Below are positions 16,008 through 24,891 of a stretch of 33,607 nucleotides of DNA, piece by piece. This DNA comes from Schizochytrium sp. CCTCC M209059. Taxonomy: Eukaryota > Sar > Bigyra > Thraustochytrida > Thraustochytriidae. The DNA lies in contig KN805464.1 of NCBI GenBank assembly GCA_000818945.1, forward strand, positions 51,012-84,618, read 5' to 3'. Both the position numbers and the translations under genes were made by a program. A model generated the notes under the pieces. That model was not told where the DNA came from. It saw only the letters and a list, made by a program, of their open reading frames with translations, and did no database searches. Every line of letters starts with the position of its first letter. The stretch's first letter is position 1.

Positions 16008-16721
16008 TTAAGCAAGGACCGGCTGACGCTCCTCCGAAACAGGCTCCGCAGCACTCTGAGAAGTCTGCTGCTGCTGCTGCTGCTGCTGCTGCGTGGTCTC
16101 TACGTTGACGCCGCTTGGATGCACAGGATCTGAGGGCGCAACGGGCAGCTTGTCGTTGAGCTCGTTTGCATCCGCTTGCTCAATAGCATCGAGCTCGGCG
16201 AGTACATCCGCCTCGTCCTCGGGGTTGAGCTGTTCGGAAAGAATGTCGTCGATCTCACGCTGGCGGTCCATGGCCTCCTGCGTTTCAGCGACAATATCGT
16301 TGACCTCATCTGGATCGAGCTGAAGCTCCTTGAGCGCCTTGTTGCCGGCTTTCATGCCCTCGACAATCTCAACCTGGTGCTGCGCCCACTGCACGTCGTT
16401 GACCATTTTCTCGAGATTGAAAAATTGGTCGTTGACCTTTTCGAGCTGCACTTCCCGCATCTTTTTGAGGCGCAGAGCGAGCTTGGCCTGGTCCTTCTTC
16501 TTGGCCTTGAGCATTTCGCGCGCCTTGTCGACGTACACTTGCTTTTCTCGTTCGTGCTTCTTGCGGGCCTTGTCCAGGCGGTCCCGCGCCACCTTGAGGT
16601 CAAGCAGCGCGCGGTCCTTGACGCTCATCTCGGGCCGCGACGCGCGCTGCGCCCCCGTAGCGCCGCGCTGCTGGCCCGTCGCCCCTGGGGCGCCGTCCTT
16701 TTTGCTAAAGAGACCGCCCAT
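16008..16721 (-). CDS. VPS20: ESCRT-III subunit VPS20/CHMP6
   Basis: 237 residues. It begins MGGLFSKK, an N-myristoylation-type start shared by CHMP6/VPS20. The Snf7 fold follows: basic helices 1-2 (about 30-110, including KDRALLDLKVARDRLDKARK and KLALRLKKMREVQLEKVNDQ), then acidic helices (NDIVAETQEAMDRQREIDDI and EDEADVLAELDAIEQADANE) that form the autoinhibitory half. VPS20 is nucleated by ESCRT-II on endosomes and starts polymerisation of SNF7 during multivesicular-body budding. A C-terminal polyQ (9 Gln) and a Pro/Glu-rich tail are extra relative to animal CHMP6 (about 200 residues). CHMP4/SNF7 is the alternative, but the Gly2 start and the DETQEA-like block favour VPS20. Confidence 0.9.
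   Translation of the reverse strand: MGGLFSKKDGAPGATGQQRGATGAQRASRPEMSVKDRALLDLKVARDRLDKARKKHEREKQVYVDKAREMLKAKKKDQAKLALRLKKMREVQLEKVNDQFFNLEKMVNDVQWAQHQVEIVEGMKAGNKALKELQLDPDEVNDIVAETQEAMDRQREIDDILSEQLNPEDEADVLAELDAIEQADANELNDKLPVAPSDPVHPSGVNVETTQQQQQQQQQTSQSAAEPVSEERQPVLA
16065..16091 (-). repeat. (CTG/CAG)9 coding microsatellite in VPS20
   Basis: Nine pure triplets (CTG on the plus strand, CAG on the coding strand) encode nine Gln near the C-terminus of VPS20. The tract lies about 450 bp from the SKA1-like CAG run and in inverted orientation to it. Confidence 0.95.
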
Positions 16722-17314
16722 GCTTGCGCGCGGGCTCAGGCTGCCTCGGCGCTCTCGCCGTCGTTCGCTGCCGCTCTACCTGCGGCCGTCTACGTCTTTC
16801 TACGTTTGCACGACGGCGAGAAGAGACGAGGCTTCGCTCGCTGCTCGCGATTCTATTCTGGTGTTGTACAGATAGGATCGGCGAGCGAAAGAACTCTCGT
16901 TGTCGGAAGGCACTGCAAGCAAAAATCCATTTTCCGGGCCCACAATGTCGCGGTGAGCGTGTCTTTTGGGGCTCATGGCAAAAGTCTTCGAGGAGGACAT
17001 GTACCATAGCAGCTCCAAAATCCAGCGAAAAGAAGATGAGATCTTACCTGCGGCAAGTATGTATGTATGTCATGTATGAGTGTATGTGTTGCTGCCCTCA
17101 AACAACAAAATGTGTGATCGGCCCGACTTCGACGAGGAGCTGAAGACTTTTTCAACAAATCAAGCAAGCTGCGTTGGAAAGCTCAGCCCTGTTGCAACAT
17201 TTCAAAACCTTTTTTTTTTTAAAGCTCAGACGTGCTCGCTCTGTTGAGCTGTGCTGTTTTCCAGATCGTGACCTCGGATTTTATGAAATGGATGATTAGT
17301 GGGAGAACAAATAG
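16722..17314. other. Intergenic region between VPS20 (5' side) and the sulfatase (3' side)
   Basis: 593 bp. The left part (16722-17010) should contain the VPS20 promoter and leader. ATGT-type repeats occur at about 17057-17090, and an 11-T run lies at 17210-17220. The right part should contain the sulfatase 3' UTR. Plus-strand open frames overlapping VPS20 and this gap are antisense shadows. No tRNA or other RNA gene was seen. Confidence 0.45.
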
Positions 17315-18958
17315 CTAGCGTGAAGGATGATCGAATGGGATTTCCCCGAGAAGATTCGTCCAGTCGCGATCAACGTTATCCCGAAATAGCTTGAGGAGGG
17401 CAGTTTTGGCATGTGCATGTGCAGGGTCATCAATATGGTTGACGAGCTCAATTTGGCCGGCAGACGTATAATGGTACAAGGCTAGTCTACTCGTGACGAA
17501 GGCATTCTTTTTGTACGGCAAAACCTTGCGCTTGCGGCTATACACCTTGCGCTTGGGCACATAGACGACGAGCCGGTAGTTCGTGCTTCGAATGGAGTAA
17601 CCCATCTTTTTCCGCGTCGAGTAGGCGTCGTATTGCGATATTGCAGCGGCACGAACGGCGCTCGACGGGTCGCGCATGAGAGGGACTAGCGACGTTCCCG
17701 CGCGATCTGTCACCTTGGGTAACTCCAAGGCGCAAAGATCGAGTAATGTCGGGAGAATGTCGACAGAGTCGACGGGTGACATGACTTGAGCGCCTATGCC
17801 AGCGTCCGCGACGTCCGGGTTGTCCACAAGCCAGGTGGAGGCAGGCCGCACGCCCAAGGGTACGCGGGTCGCCTGGTCGAAAACCGTCTTTTTCCCCCAG
17901 AGATCGCGGTCACCGAGGTGAAAGCCATGGTCACCCCACACTACGACGTGGGTGTTTGCAGCAATGTCCATGCTGTCCAGCGCGGTCATGAGTCTCCCGA
18001 ACTGTGCGTCGACAAAGGTGACCGCGCCATAATATGCGCGAGTTCGGTTTGCACCAGAAACGGAAGCGTAATCCAAGTAAGACTGCAGCTCGTTACTCGG
18101 GGCTTGAGACCAGCGGACGTGGGTATCGAGCCAATACTCGTCGTCGTAGGAGGGTGGCTCGAAAAGGCTATCAGGCATGTCGAGATATTGTGCGGTAATG
18201 GAATCCGGGCGAACCCAAGGCATGTGGGGTTTGCTGATGCCAACCGCGAGGAAGAAAGGCTCGTCTGCATTTGCAAGCTCTTGTAGAACGCGGATGGCAA
18301 CAGAGATGGCGCAGTAATCCTCGTCTTTCGCTTCAAGTTCGTCGGGAAATGTGTAAGAGAGAAAGGTGTGTCGCTCGAAGGGATCTTCACCAGACCCTGG
18401 AAAGAACTCTGTACCGTTGTTGCCGCACATGTCGTCGGTATTGAGCTGAAAATCCTGTTTCCGTATGCCAGCATCCCAAGAGCACTCCTTTTTCGTATTT
18501 GCGTCATCGCAAAGGTCGGGAAAAGGATTGGCGCCAATCGTGTCTGAGGATGAAAAGAAGCTGCGCCCATCGAAAACTTTTCCGACGCCTTCGACGCGGT
18601 ACCCTGCTTTTCGAAAGTGACCAGGGAGTGTGACTAACTTTCTGTTGTATTTGCGAAAGACCGGGCGAAAATTATGGACTCGCGTGCGGTCTGGGCGCTG
18701 GCCGGCGAGCATGCTAGCACGAGAGGGCGCGCACTCCGCACGGCTGCTGTGCGCGTTGGAGAACTGCACGCTTTGCTGAAAGAAGGCGTCAAAGTTGGGG
18801 CTGATAGCCACCTCGTCGTCGTACGCGCCGAGCGTCGGCCTCAGATCGTCCACGATCACGAGCAGCACATTGTGTTGCCCCTCCGCCGCTCGAGGGCCGA
18901 CGCCCAGCACTCCCAGCGCAAGCGCGAGGGCGAGCCCGGACCTCGTCGCTGTCCTCAT
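17315..18958 (-). CDS. Secreted/lysosomal sulfatase of the iduronate-2-sulfatase type
   Basis: 547 residues from the ATG at 18958; upstream in-frame codons translate an AATC microsatellite and are excluded. A signal peptide is clear (MRTATRSGLALALALGVLGV, cleavage near 21-27). Asp37-Asp38 in VIVDDLRP are calcium ligands. Cys76 in ECAPSRASMLAG is the C-x-P-S-R cysteine oxidised to formylglycine. The distal metal site appears as WGDHGFHLGD. The late block KKMGYSIRSTNYRLVVYV matches iduronate-2-sulfatases, and the length equals human IDS (550). The enzyme should hydrolyse sulfate esters in the endolysosome or extracellular matrix. Animals use IDS on heparan and dermatan sulfate; here the natural substrate is unknown and may be an algal-type or self-made sulfated polysaccharide. 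A formylglycine-generating enzyme is required and is not in this window. Confidence 0.9.
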   Translation of the reverse strand: MRTATRSGLALALALGVLGVGPRAAEGQHNVLLVIVDDLRPTLGAYDDEVAISPNFDAFFQQSVQFSNAHSSRAECAPSRASMLAGQRPDRTRVHNFRPVFRKYNRKLVTLPGHFRKAGYRVEGVGKVFDGRSFFSSSDTIGANPFPDLCDDANTKKECSWDAGIRKQDFQLNTDDMCGNNGTEFFPGSGEDPFERHTFLSYTFPDELEAKDEDYCAISVAIRVLQELANADEPFFLAVGISKPHMPWVRPDSITAQYLDMPDSLFEPPSYDDEYWLDTHVRWSQAPSNELQSYLDYASVSGANRTRAYYGAVTFVDAQFGRLMTALDSMDIAANTHVVVWGDHGFHLGDRDLWGKKTVFDQATRVPLGVRPASTWLVDNPDVADAGIGAQVMSPVDSVDILPTLLDLCALELPKVTDRAGTSLVPLMRDPSSAVRAAAISQYDAYSTRKKMGYSIRSTNYRLVVYVPKRKVYSRKRKVLPYKKNAFVTSRLALYHYTSAGQIELVNHIDDPAHAHAKTALLKLFRDNVDRDWTNLLGEIPFDHPSR

Positions 18959-19056
18959 CCTCCTCTCGCAGCGTGCCTGCTCGCCGCGCCTCGGCAATGC
19001 GCGCTTTTCCGCTATGGCGTCGTCAATTGACCAACTCCAAGAGCGGAGATTAATCA

Positions 19057-19090
<34 letters not shown>

Positions 19091-19600
19091 CCGCGCTCAC
19101 ACTCTCGCGCTATGGGACGTCGCTCCGCGTCCGCGTCGGGCAGACAAGGCCTCCCCTCCCCTCCCGCGGCCGCCGCTCTCCCCCCCCCCCCGCGTCTCGT
19201 CTCGTCTCGTCTCCCCTCCCCTCGCGGGCGGCGGCGACCCGGCTTGCGTGGCCGGCTCCGTGCCGCTTCGCGCTGTGCCGCGACTGTGCCGGTCACAGTG
19301 TGTGAGCTCTGCAGTTCAACGCACAAATGACAGAAAGAAGAAGAGACGAGACGAGAAGAGAAGCCGCGACGAGGCGGGACCAGGCGAACGAGGCCAGACC
19401 GGCCGCACGGGACGAGCTGGAGAAGAGGCCAGAGCGAACGGAGACAGCGCGCGCTGCAGGCGGCTTTCTGGCTGCCAGCGCGGGTCCGCGGCGCGGCCTG
19501 GAGCGGATCGGCACGGCGAGGCGTGGCTCGGTGTGGCGCGGCTTGCTCTCCAGATAGCGCCCCGCGGGTCGAGCAGCCTATCGCAGTAGTACGTAACAAC
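18959..19600. other. Divergent promoter region between the sulfatase and the ankyrin-SAM gene
   Basis: 642 bp with no supported gene. It contains (AATC)n at about 19057-19088, a C-run near 19181-19191, CTCGT repeats at about 19195-19212, and very GC-rich sequence. Open frames on both strands here are Arg/Ser/Ala-rich and start at non-ATG codons or have no domain. Confidence 0.45.
19057..19088. repeat. (AATC)n tetranucleotide repeat
   Basis: About eight AATC units roughly 100 bp upstream of the sulfatase start codon. On the minus strand this reads GATT repeats in the presumed 5' leader. Confidence 0.9.
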
Positions 19601-20539
19601 ATGACGCCCGCGAGGCGAGGCCCAGAAGCAGCAGCAGCAGCAGCAGTAGCAGCAGCAGAAAGCAAACGCAGGACGCGCGCGGACTCGCGGGCGGGCGGCG
19701 GGCGGGCGCGGGGAAGAGGGGATGCGCGCGCTGCGGCTGGCGCTAGCGGCGGCGGAAACGGGCAGCGCGGAGGAGGCGGCGGCGGCGCGCGGCGAGGTGG
19801 GCGGCGGTTGGAACGCGAAGATGCGGGAGCCAACGGGCGCTGCCGCCAAGTCGGCAGCGGCGCGGCAAGAAGGCCGGATGCCGTGGAGGCCTTGTTGGCG
19901 CGCGGGGCCAACACGGAAGCAAAGTCACGACAGTTTGGGCACACGCCGCTGCACGTTGCAGCGTGCGTGGGATCGCAGACCGCCGTGCAGAACCTGCTCG
20001 ACGCGGGCGCCGTCATCCAGGCGAGGGATGAAAATGGGTACACGGCGTTGCATTATGCCGCGGTAGAGGGCTATCGCGCCGTCGTGGAGACACTCCTCGC
20101 GGCCATGGAGGCGCGCGGCACCATAGCGTTGGTGAACGAGCTCGACAAAGACGGATGCTCGGCCCTCACCCTCGCTCAGCGCGCCATGAACAGCAAGGTG
20201 GCAGAAACGCTTCACAATTTTCTCGCTACGAATCTTGCTCACGATCTTGTCGACCCAGCAGAAATTGCCGAGGTTAATCGCTGGCTTGCCGATGACGTGG
20301 GTCTACCTCAGTACATTCCGGGGTTTATATCGGCAGGGTACACGCGTCTTGCGTTTTGGGCCAAATCAGGTCTCACCGAGGCGGAGTTCCGGGAGATTGG
20401 CGTCATGCTTCCGGGCCACCAACGTATCATCGCACGTTTTCTTGCTGACTATGCTACAAGTGGCGATGATGACGATGCCGATAGTTCTTCAGGGAGCGAG
20501 AGTGGGTCGGACTCTGACGCTAGTTCTGAAGCTTCATAG
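19601..20539 (+). CDS. Ankyrin-repeat plus SAM-domain adaptor protein
   Basis: 312 residues from the ATG at 19601; the frame extends upstream to 19523 only via GTG. The N-terminal about 85 residues are low complexity (polyAla from GCA repeats, then Gly/Arg-rich). Ankyrin repeats span about 88-215: a partial first repeat (DAVEALLARGANTEAK), then GHTPLHVAA (from 113), NGYTALHYAA, and a degenerate DGCSALTLA repeat. A SAM domain follows at about 218-288 (EVNRWLADDVGLPQYIPGF; GLTEAEFREIGVMLPGHQRI). An acidic Ser/Asp tail ends the protein. Ankyrin and SAM modules both mediate protein-protein contacts, so this is probably a scaffold. The truncated first repeat and odd N-terminus suggest the true start or an upstream exon is misread; the domain part is secure. 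Confidence 0.75.
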   Translation: MTPARRGPEAAAAAAVAAAESKRRTRADSRAGGGRARGRGDARAAAGASGGGNGQRGGGGGGARRGGRRLEREDAGANGRCRQVGSGAARRPDAVEALLARGANTEAKSRQFGHTPLHVAACVGSQTAVQNLLDAGAVIQARDENGYTALHYAAVEGYRAVVETLLAAMEARGTIALVNELDKDGCSALTLAQRAMNSKVAETLHNFLATNLAHDLVDPAEIAEVNRWLADDVGLPQYIPGFISAGYTRLAFWAKSGLTEAEFREIGVMLPGHQRIIARFLADYATSGDDDDADSSSGSESGSDSDASSEAS

Positions 20540-21343
20540 GGATCACCATATTCTCTGCTTTCGAGGGCCGGAAGATAAAAACCTCTTTGTGTACATTTAC
20601 GAGCATCTGCATGGTCCTTAAAAATCATACGTGTATTAAAAGAAATGAAATGGTCAATCACAAAACGAGAAGTCGACCTTGAAAATGAATGTTTTGCGTT
20701 TGAATTACGACAAGATCTCTCGGTTCTTCTCTTTTACTGCAAGCAAGACATCCCTCCCCGAAGAACAACTTCGTGTCGCTGCCCCCTTGTTGATGATGCT
20801 CCGTGTGCTTCGAACGTAGCGAGGTAGGCTCCTGCGTCCCCCTTCGCCTCCTCCACCACTCCAACGCAGTGCGGTGCAATGCAGTGCACCGCGCACCGAC
20901 CGACACATCTTGCGTCTACTGCCTCGCCCGGGCGACCCTGGACTCAGATCCCGGGTCGGCCAGGACGGGTCCCTGCTCTAGCAAGTCTACTCTAGAGCAG
21001 GTTCCTCGCCGCGGCGGGCAAAGACTTTTCGACAAAATTGACGCGACACGAGGCGGCGCGACGCGACCCGCTTGACGGACTGCGAGGCGGACGCTCGCGC
21101 GCGCGCGGCCCCAGAGCGACTCGCAGACGACCTCGCGTCGGCGCAGCGGCGCGACTCGCGCGGCGACGCGGCCCGAGGCGCAGCGAGGCGAACCGACCGC
21201 GCCAGGCGCTGGAGCGAGGGAGCGAGCGAGCGAGGCCGGCTCGAAGACGGCGTTCGCAAGGCGCGCGCAGACCCTGGGCGGCGAGCTCGAAGGCGAGCGT
21301 ACGCGCGCGCGACACGCACGCGAGTGGCAGCGAGGGAGAGACC
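20540..21343. other. Intergenic region upstream of the BSD-domain gene
   Basis: 804 bp. The left third is AT-rich (ankyrin-SAM 3' UTR). The right part, about 21010-21340, is extremely GC-rich with CGCG-type sequence and presumably forms the promoter and leader. A perfect inverted repeat lies at 20972-21001. In-frame codons upstream of 21344 are Arg-rich and were not counted as coding. Confidence 0.4.
20972..21001. other. Perfect 10-bp inverted repeat (hairpin) upstream of the BSD-domain gene
   Basis: CCTGCTCTAG at 20972-20981 is the exact reverse complement of CTAGAGCAGG at 20992-21001, separated by a 10-nt loop. It could be a transcript hairpin or a bipartite protein-binding site about 340 bp upstream of the start codon. 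Confidence 0.5.
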
Positions 21344-22555
21344 ATGTTCTCCGGGCTGCTAAACCAGTACAAGCGCGAGCTCAACGAGTTCGTGGAGACG
21401 GTGCGAGAGGACACGAGCCAGGTGCTGAGCTCGGCCGCGGAAAAGCTGTCGAAACTCAACGTGGACGGAGACGACAGCGACGAGGACAAGGGCGCGCATG
21501 CAGCAGCCGCTTCCCTCAAGCTTGCCCGGATCCCTGACTTTGAGACCTTTTTGGAGGTCGATCTCGAACATGGCGACCAACTCGCACCGTTTGAGGACTT
21601 TGCGTCCTCGTTCCAGCTCTCGTCGCGGGAGGACCAAATCAAGGCTGCAGGAGATGCGCTGCTTGACCTCTACGACGCCTACGTGCCCGACCGCATGACC
21701 CACGAAAGCTTTTGGATGCGCTACTTTTACTTTCAGCATGTTCAACGCCGCGCGCGTCTCCTTGCAGGCGACATGGGTCAGCAAGACGAGGAACTCTCGT
21801 GGGGTGACGACGACGAAGAAGAGGACTTGGAGGACGACGATGAAGACGATGAAGACCAAGATCGCGCAGCAGGAGACAGTAGCAACGCCAAGAGTTCTGC
21901 CAACGATGTGGACGATGACGCTGCCTCGGCGGACGCACATGCGGGGGCTACTCGCAGCAGCAGCAGCAAAAAGGATGGTCGTGGCAGCGCGCTGGCCGGT
22001 GCCAAGGTGCGCGCAGCAATGGCGGAACAGACGGTCGAAGACTTGCGCACGCAGGTGGAGCGTCTCACTGCCCGTGTTGCGGAGCTTGAACGGGAGAATG
22101 AAAGTCTCCGACGGGAACAAGAGCGCGCATCCGCAGCAGAGCCCATGGCGACAGAGGCCGCCCCTGCGGTCCCGGCCGAGGACGTTAATGATCGTGTACA
22201 AATGGACGAGATTGAGCAAATGCAAAAGGAGGACATGGCAAGCAGCAAGCCCAAGGCTGACGACGAAGAGGACGACTCGGACCTTGGCGTCTGGGAAGTG
22301 GACGACAGCGTTGTTGACGGTGGCAGCTCGTCCACCACGGAACCACCCGTCTTGAGTGATGACAACGCCGCTGAAAACAAGGACGACATTCAGGAAGAGG
22401 AGCAAGAAAAGGTGTTCAATGTTGAAGCCGTCGAGACCGCTGCGGAAGACGCATCGAAACAAGACGAGACGCAAGACGGTGTCAAGGAAGAACACGAAGA
22501 GGCAGGTAACGACAACGACGACGAGGAGGAGGATGGATGGGGATCGTGGGAGTAG
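21344..22555 (+). CDS. BSD-domain protein of the BSDC1/synapse-associated type
   Basis: 403 residues from MFSGLLNQY. An N-terminal amphipathic helix (about 1-35: YKRELNEFVETVREDTSQVL) resembles the segment before BSD domains in BSDC1 and SYAP1-type proteins. The BSD domain itself is at about 85-140 and ends in the diagnostic Phe-Trp pair (F123, W124) in ESFWMRYFYF. Long acidic runs follow, then a leucine-zipper-like coiled coil (VEDLRTQVERLTARVAELER) and more acidic sequence. The C-terminus ends in GWGSWE, an acidic-Trp tail like the one ending BSDC1 homologues. The molecular role of this family is poorly defined; a membrane-trafficking adaptor is likely. The stop is 161 bp before the MLH3 start, same strand. 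Confidence 0.85.
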   Translation: MFSGLLNQYKRELNEFVETVREDTSQVLSSAAEKLSKLNVDGDDSDEDKGAHAAAASLKLARIPDFETFLEVDLEHGDQLAPFEDFASSFQLSSREDQIKAAGDALLDLYDAYVPDRMTHESFWMRYFYFQHVQRRARLLAGDMGQQDEELSWGDDDEEEDLEDDDEDDEDQDRAAGDSSNAKSSANDVDDDAASADAHAGATRSSSSKKDGRGSALAGAKVRAAMAEQTVEDLRTQVERLTARVAELERENESLRREQERASAAEPMATEAAPAVPAEDVNDRVQMDEIEQMQKEDMASSKPKADDEEDDSDLGVWEVDDSVVDGGSSSTTEPPVLSDDNAAENKDDIQEEEQEKVFNVEAVETAAEDASKQDETQDGVKEEHEEAGNDNDDEEEDGWGSWE

Positions 22556-22716
22556 CACGCAAATGAAGAGTTTTTCAATTCTGGACATCACAATATTCGC
22601 CTTTGTTTCACGCATTTTTACCTCCTCCTCCTCCAAGAGATACCCGTTCAACCAAAGAAAGCCAAAGTTCATAGTTCAAACTCTCGATTCGTATCGCGCC
22701 ACTCGCGACCAGGCCT

Positions 22717-24891
22717 ATGGCCGACGGGCGCGCGGCGGCAGAGGCCGTCGCCGCCGATCCGGACCCGCTGGCGCGACTGCGGCCGGGCGTGGGCGAGAAA
22801 CTACGCGCAAGTCGCAACATTGCGAGCATGGCCCATGCTGTCGAGGAACTCGTGGCCAACGCTCTCGACGCAGAGGCGCGCGCGGTGACTGTGACAGTGA
22901 ATCCGCACGCAGGGTTCATTCGCGTCGAGGATAATGGCTGCGGAATGACACGCTCGGTGCTCGAACGCGCTGGAGCTGCCTTCTCGACGAGCAAACTCTC
23001 GGCAGCTGAGAGCGCTGCACTCTTGCGGAACGGGGAGGCCCCGACGACTGCGCGAGGTTTTCGTGGCGACGCCTTGCATGCGCTCTCGCATTTGGGCGAA
23101 GTGGAGATTGTCTCGCGTCCGTGGCGCGTGGCCGATTTTGAAAAGGATTGCGCCAACACCGTCTTGACCAAGCGACTTTTGCGCGGCCGTGCCGAGGCCG
23201 TCCAAGCTTCGGCGGTTCAGGGAGGGTCTCCAGGAACTCAGGTGACAGTGCACAAGATCTTTGCAGATGTACCCGTACGACGTGCGCGTCTTAAAGCCAG
23301 TGCAAAAGAAACAGTGACCCAGATTCGACGACTTTTGCAGCGTAACGCTCTCGGTTCGCCTCGTTGCGCCTTTACGCTTTGCGAGGGCAACGAGTCGCAG
23401 GCGTCGCTCGTGTGGAAGTCGGCGGGCGGCTCATCGACGCGGGATGTTTTTGGCAAGCTTTATGGCAAGCGCACGGGCACGACTCTCTTGGACCGCTCCT
23501 TGGCGACACACGACTTTCGCTTGGAAGCCCTCGTATCACCTGCAGATGCAGACGCCATGCACGCATCTTCCGCTTTGCAATTCATCTTTGTCAATGGAAG
23601 GCCGGTACCTCGCGTGCGGCGCATTGAGGGTCTCATGAATCGTCTCTACCGCTCTCACTTTGAGCGCCTCGACGTGTCGTTGGATGGGCCGTGCTTTCCG
23701 GCTTTTGTGCTCTCGATTGAATGCGCGCCCGGACTGGTCGACGTACTCTGGGAGCCATCTAAAAGTGTTGTCGAGTTTGCGGACTGGCGACGTCTTTTGC
23801 GTGATGTGGAAGAGATGATGCACGGTGTCTTTGATGGCGCGGGTCAGCCATTGAGCAACGAAGGCAACACACAAGACAGCTTTGCTTCGCACGGCACAGC
23901 AGTCTCGAGCACGAGCAGCGGGAGCAGTCGCTTTTTCGCCGCAGTTGCTGCCGCCGTCTTTGGCGATGGCGCTGAGGCATGCCCACCAGATCCTCCGGCA
24001 TTGACTCGAGACGAAGCGACCCGTCGCAACGCGAATAAGGACAGAAGCGGAGATGACCCCGCGCCCACTTCTGCATCAGCTACCGACGCTTGGCGTGAGT
24101 TTCGTCCAAAGCGACGACGGACCGAACAAGTTGCTCCATCGAGAGCTTGCGCTTCGGAAACTTCGAGTGAGGCCTTTGGGCCCAATCGCACCGTCGAGGG
24201 AGTCAGTCTGACGCGAGTCGCCCTGGCCGAGTGCAAAATCATTGCGCAAGTGGGCGCCAAGTTCATTTTCGTGCAGCATGAGAATCAAATTCTCTGCGTG
24301 GACCAGCATGCTGCGGATGAAAGGGTACGGCTCGAGACTTTCGAGGCAAGTCTTGCCGATCGCTTGGGGTCTGCGTATGTGAGCAAGCACATTTTGGAGA
24401 CTTTTGAGCGCGTGCGTCTGATGCCTGACCAGAGTTCGCTGTTGGAAGACCTCGGGGATGAGTTGCAGGAGTGGGGGTTTTCGTGGCGGGCCGATGGATT
24501 TGACACACGGGCGATCATTCTTGAAAGTGTGCCTGCCGTCTTTGGCGTGCCACTCGGCGTCTCGGCGCTCACCGAGGTTCTTCGCATGGGCGCAGAGAGC
24601 CCGGCGTTGGTAAGAACACTCTTGCCACCTCCCATTCGCAACGCTGCTGTTGTTCGAGCGTGCCGCGGTGCCATAAAATTTGGCGATGATCTGACGCATG
24701 AGCAGTGCGTGGCCCTGGTCCGCAAGCTGTCGCGATGCAAGTTTCCCTTTCAGTGTGCTCATGGGCGGCCATCGTGCGTGCCGCTTGCGGGTATTGTTCG
24801 TAAGACAGCCTTGGTCTCGAATGAGGATTTGCCAGTCTCTGCTCATGAAAGCAGGCAGGCAAGTCAAGAAACAAGGCATCACGCAACATAA
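22717..24891 (+). CDS. MLH3: DNA mismatch-repair/meiotic crossover endonuclease MLH3 (MutL family)
   Basis: 724 residues. The N-terminal GHKL ATPase carries motif I EELVANALDA (E43/E44, N48), DNGCGM (72-77) and GFRGDAL (114-120, where most MutL proteins have GFRGEAL). A transducer domain includes QFIFVNGRPV. A Ser/Arg-rich linker covers about 385-500. The C-terminal endonuclease domain has the metal motif DQHA-x2-E-x4-E intact (D529, E535, E540 in DQHAADERVRLE), ACRGAIKFGD near 648-657 and QCAHGRPSCVPL (679-690). The QCAHGRP block favours MLH3 over PMS1/PMS2. MLH3 pairs with MLH1 to nick DNA in meiotic crossover resolution and in part of mismatch repair. It is shorter than animal MLH3 because of a reduced linker. 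Presence implies a meiotic or recombination programme. Confidence 0.9.
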   Translation: MADGRAAAEAVAADPDPLARLRPGVGEKLRASRNIASMAHAVEELVANALDAEARAVTVTVNPHAGFIRVEDNGCGMTRSVLERAGAAFSTSKLSAAESAALLRNGEAPTTARGFRGDALHALSHLGEVEIVSRPWRVADFEKDCANTVLTKRLLRGRAEAVQASAVQGGSPGTQVTVHKIFADVPVRRARLKASAKETVTQIRRLLQRNALGSPRCAFTLCEGNESQASLVWKSAGGSSTRDVFGKLYGKRTGTTLLDRSLATHDFRLEALVSPADADAMHASSALQFIFVNGRPVPRVRRIEGLMNRLYRSHFERLDVSLDGPCFPAFVLSIECAPGLVDVLWEPSKSVVEFADWRRLLRDVEEMMHGVFDGAGQPLSNEGNTQDSFASHGTAVSSTSSGSSRFFAAVAAAVFGDGAEACPPDPPALTRDEATRRNANKDRSGDDPAPTSASATDAWREFRPKRRRTEQVAPSRACASETSSEAFGPNRTVEGVSLTRVALAECKIIAQVGAKFIFVQHENQILCVDQHAADERVRLETFEASLADRLGSAYVSKHILETFERVRLMPDQSSLLEDLGDELQEWGFSWRADGFDTRAIILESVPAVFGVPLGVSALTEVLRMGAESPALVRTLLPPPIRNAAVVRACRGAIKFGDDLTHEQCVALVRKLSRCKFPFQCAHGRPSCVPLAGIVRKTALVSNEDLPVSAHESRQASQETRHHAT

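Noticed and set aside
20987..21642. Minus-strand frame opposite the BSD-domain gene start
   Set aside because: Antisense to the conserved N-terminal helix and BSD domain; Ser/Arg/Ala-rich with no features.
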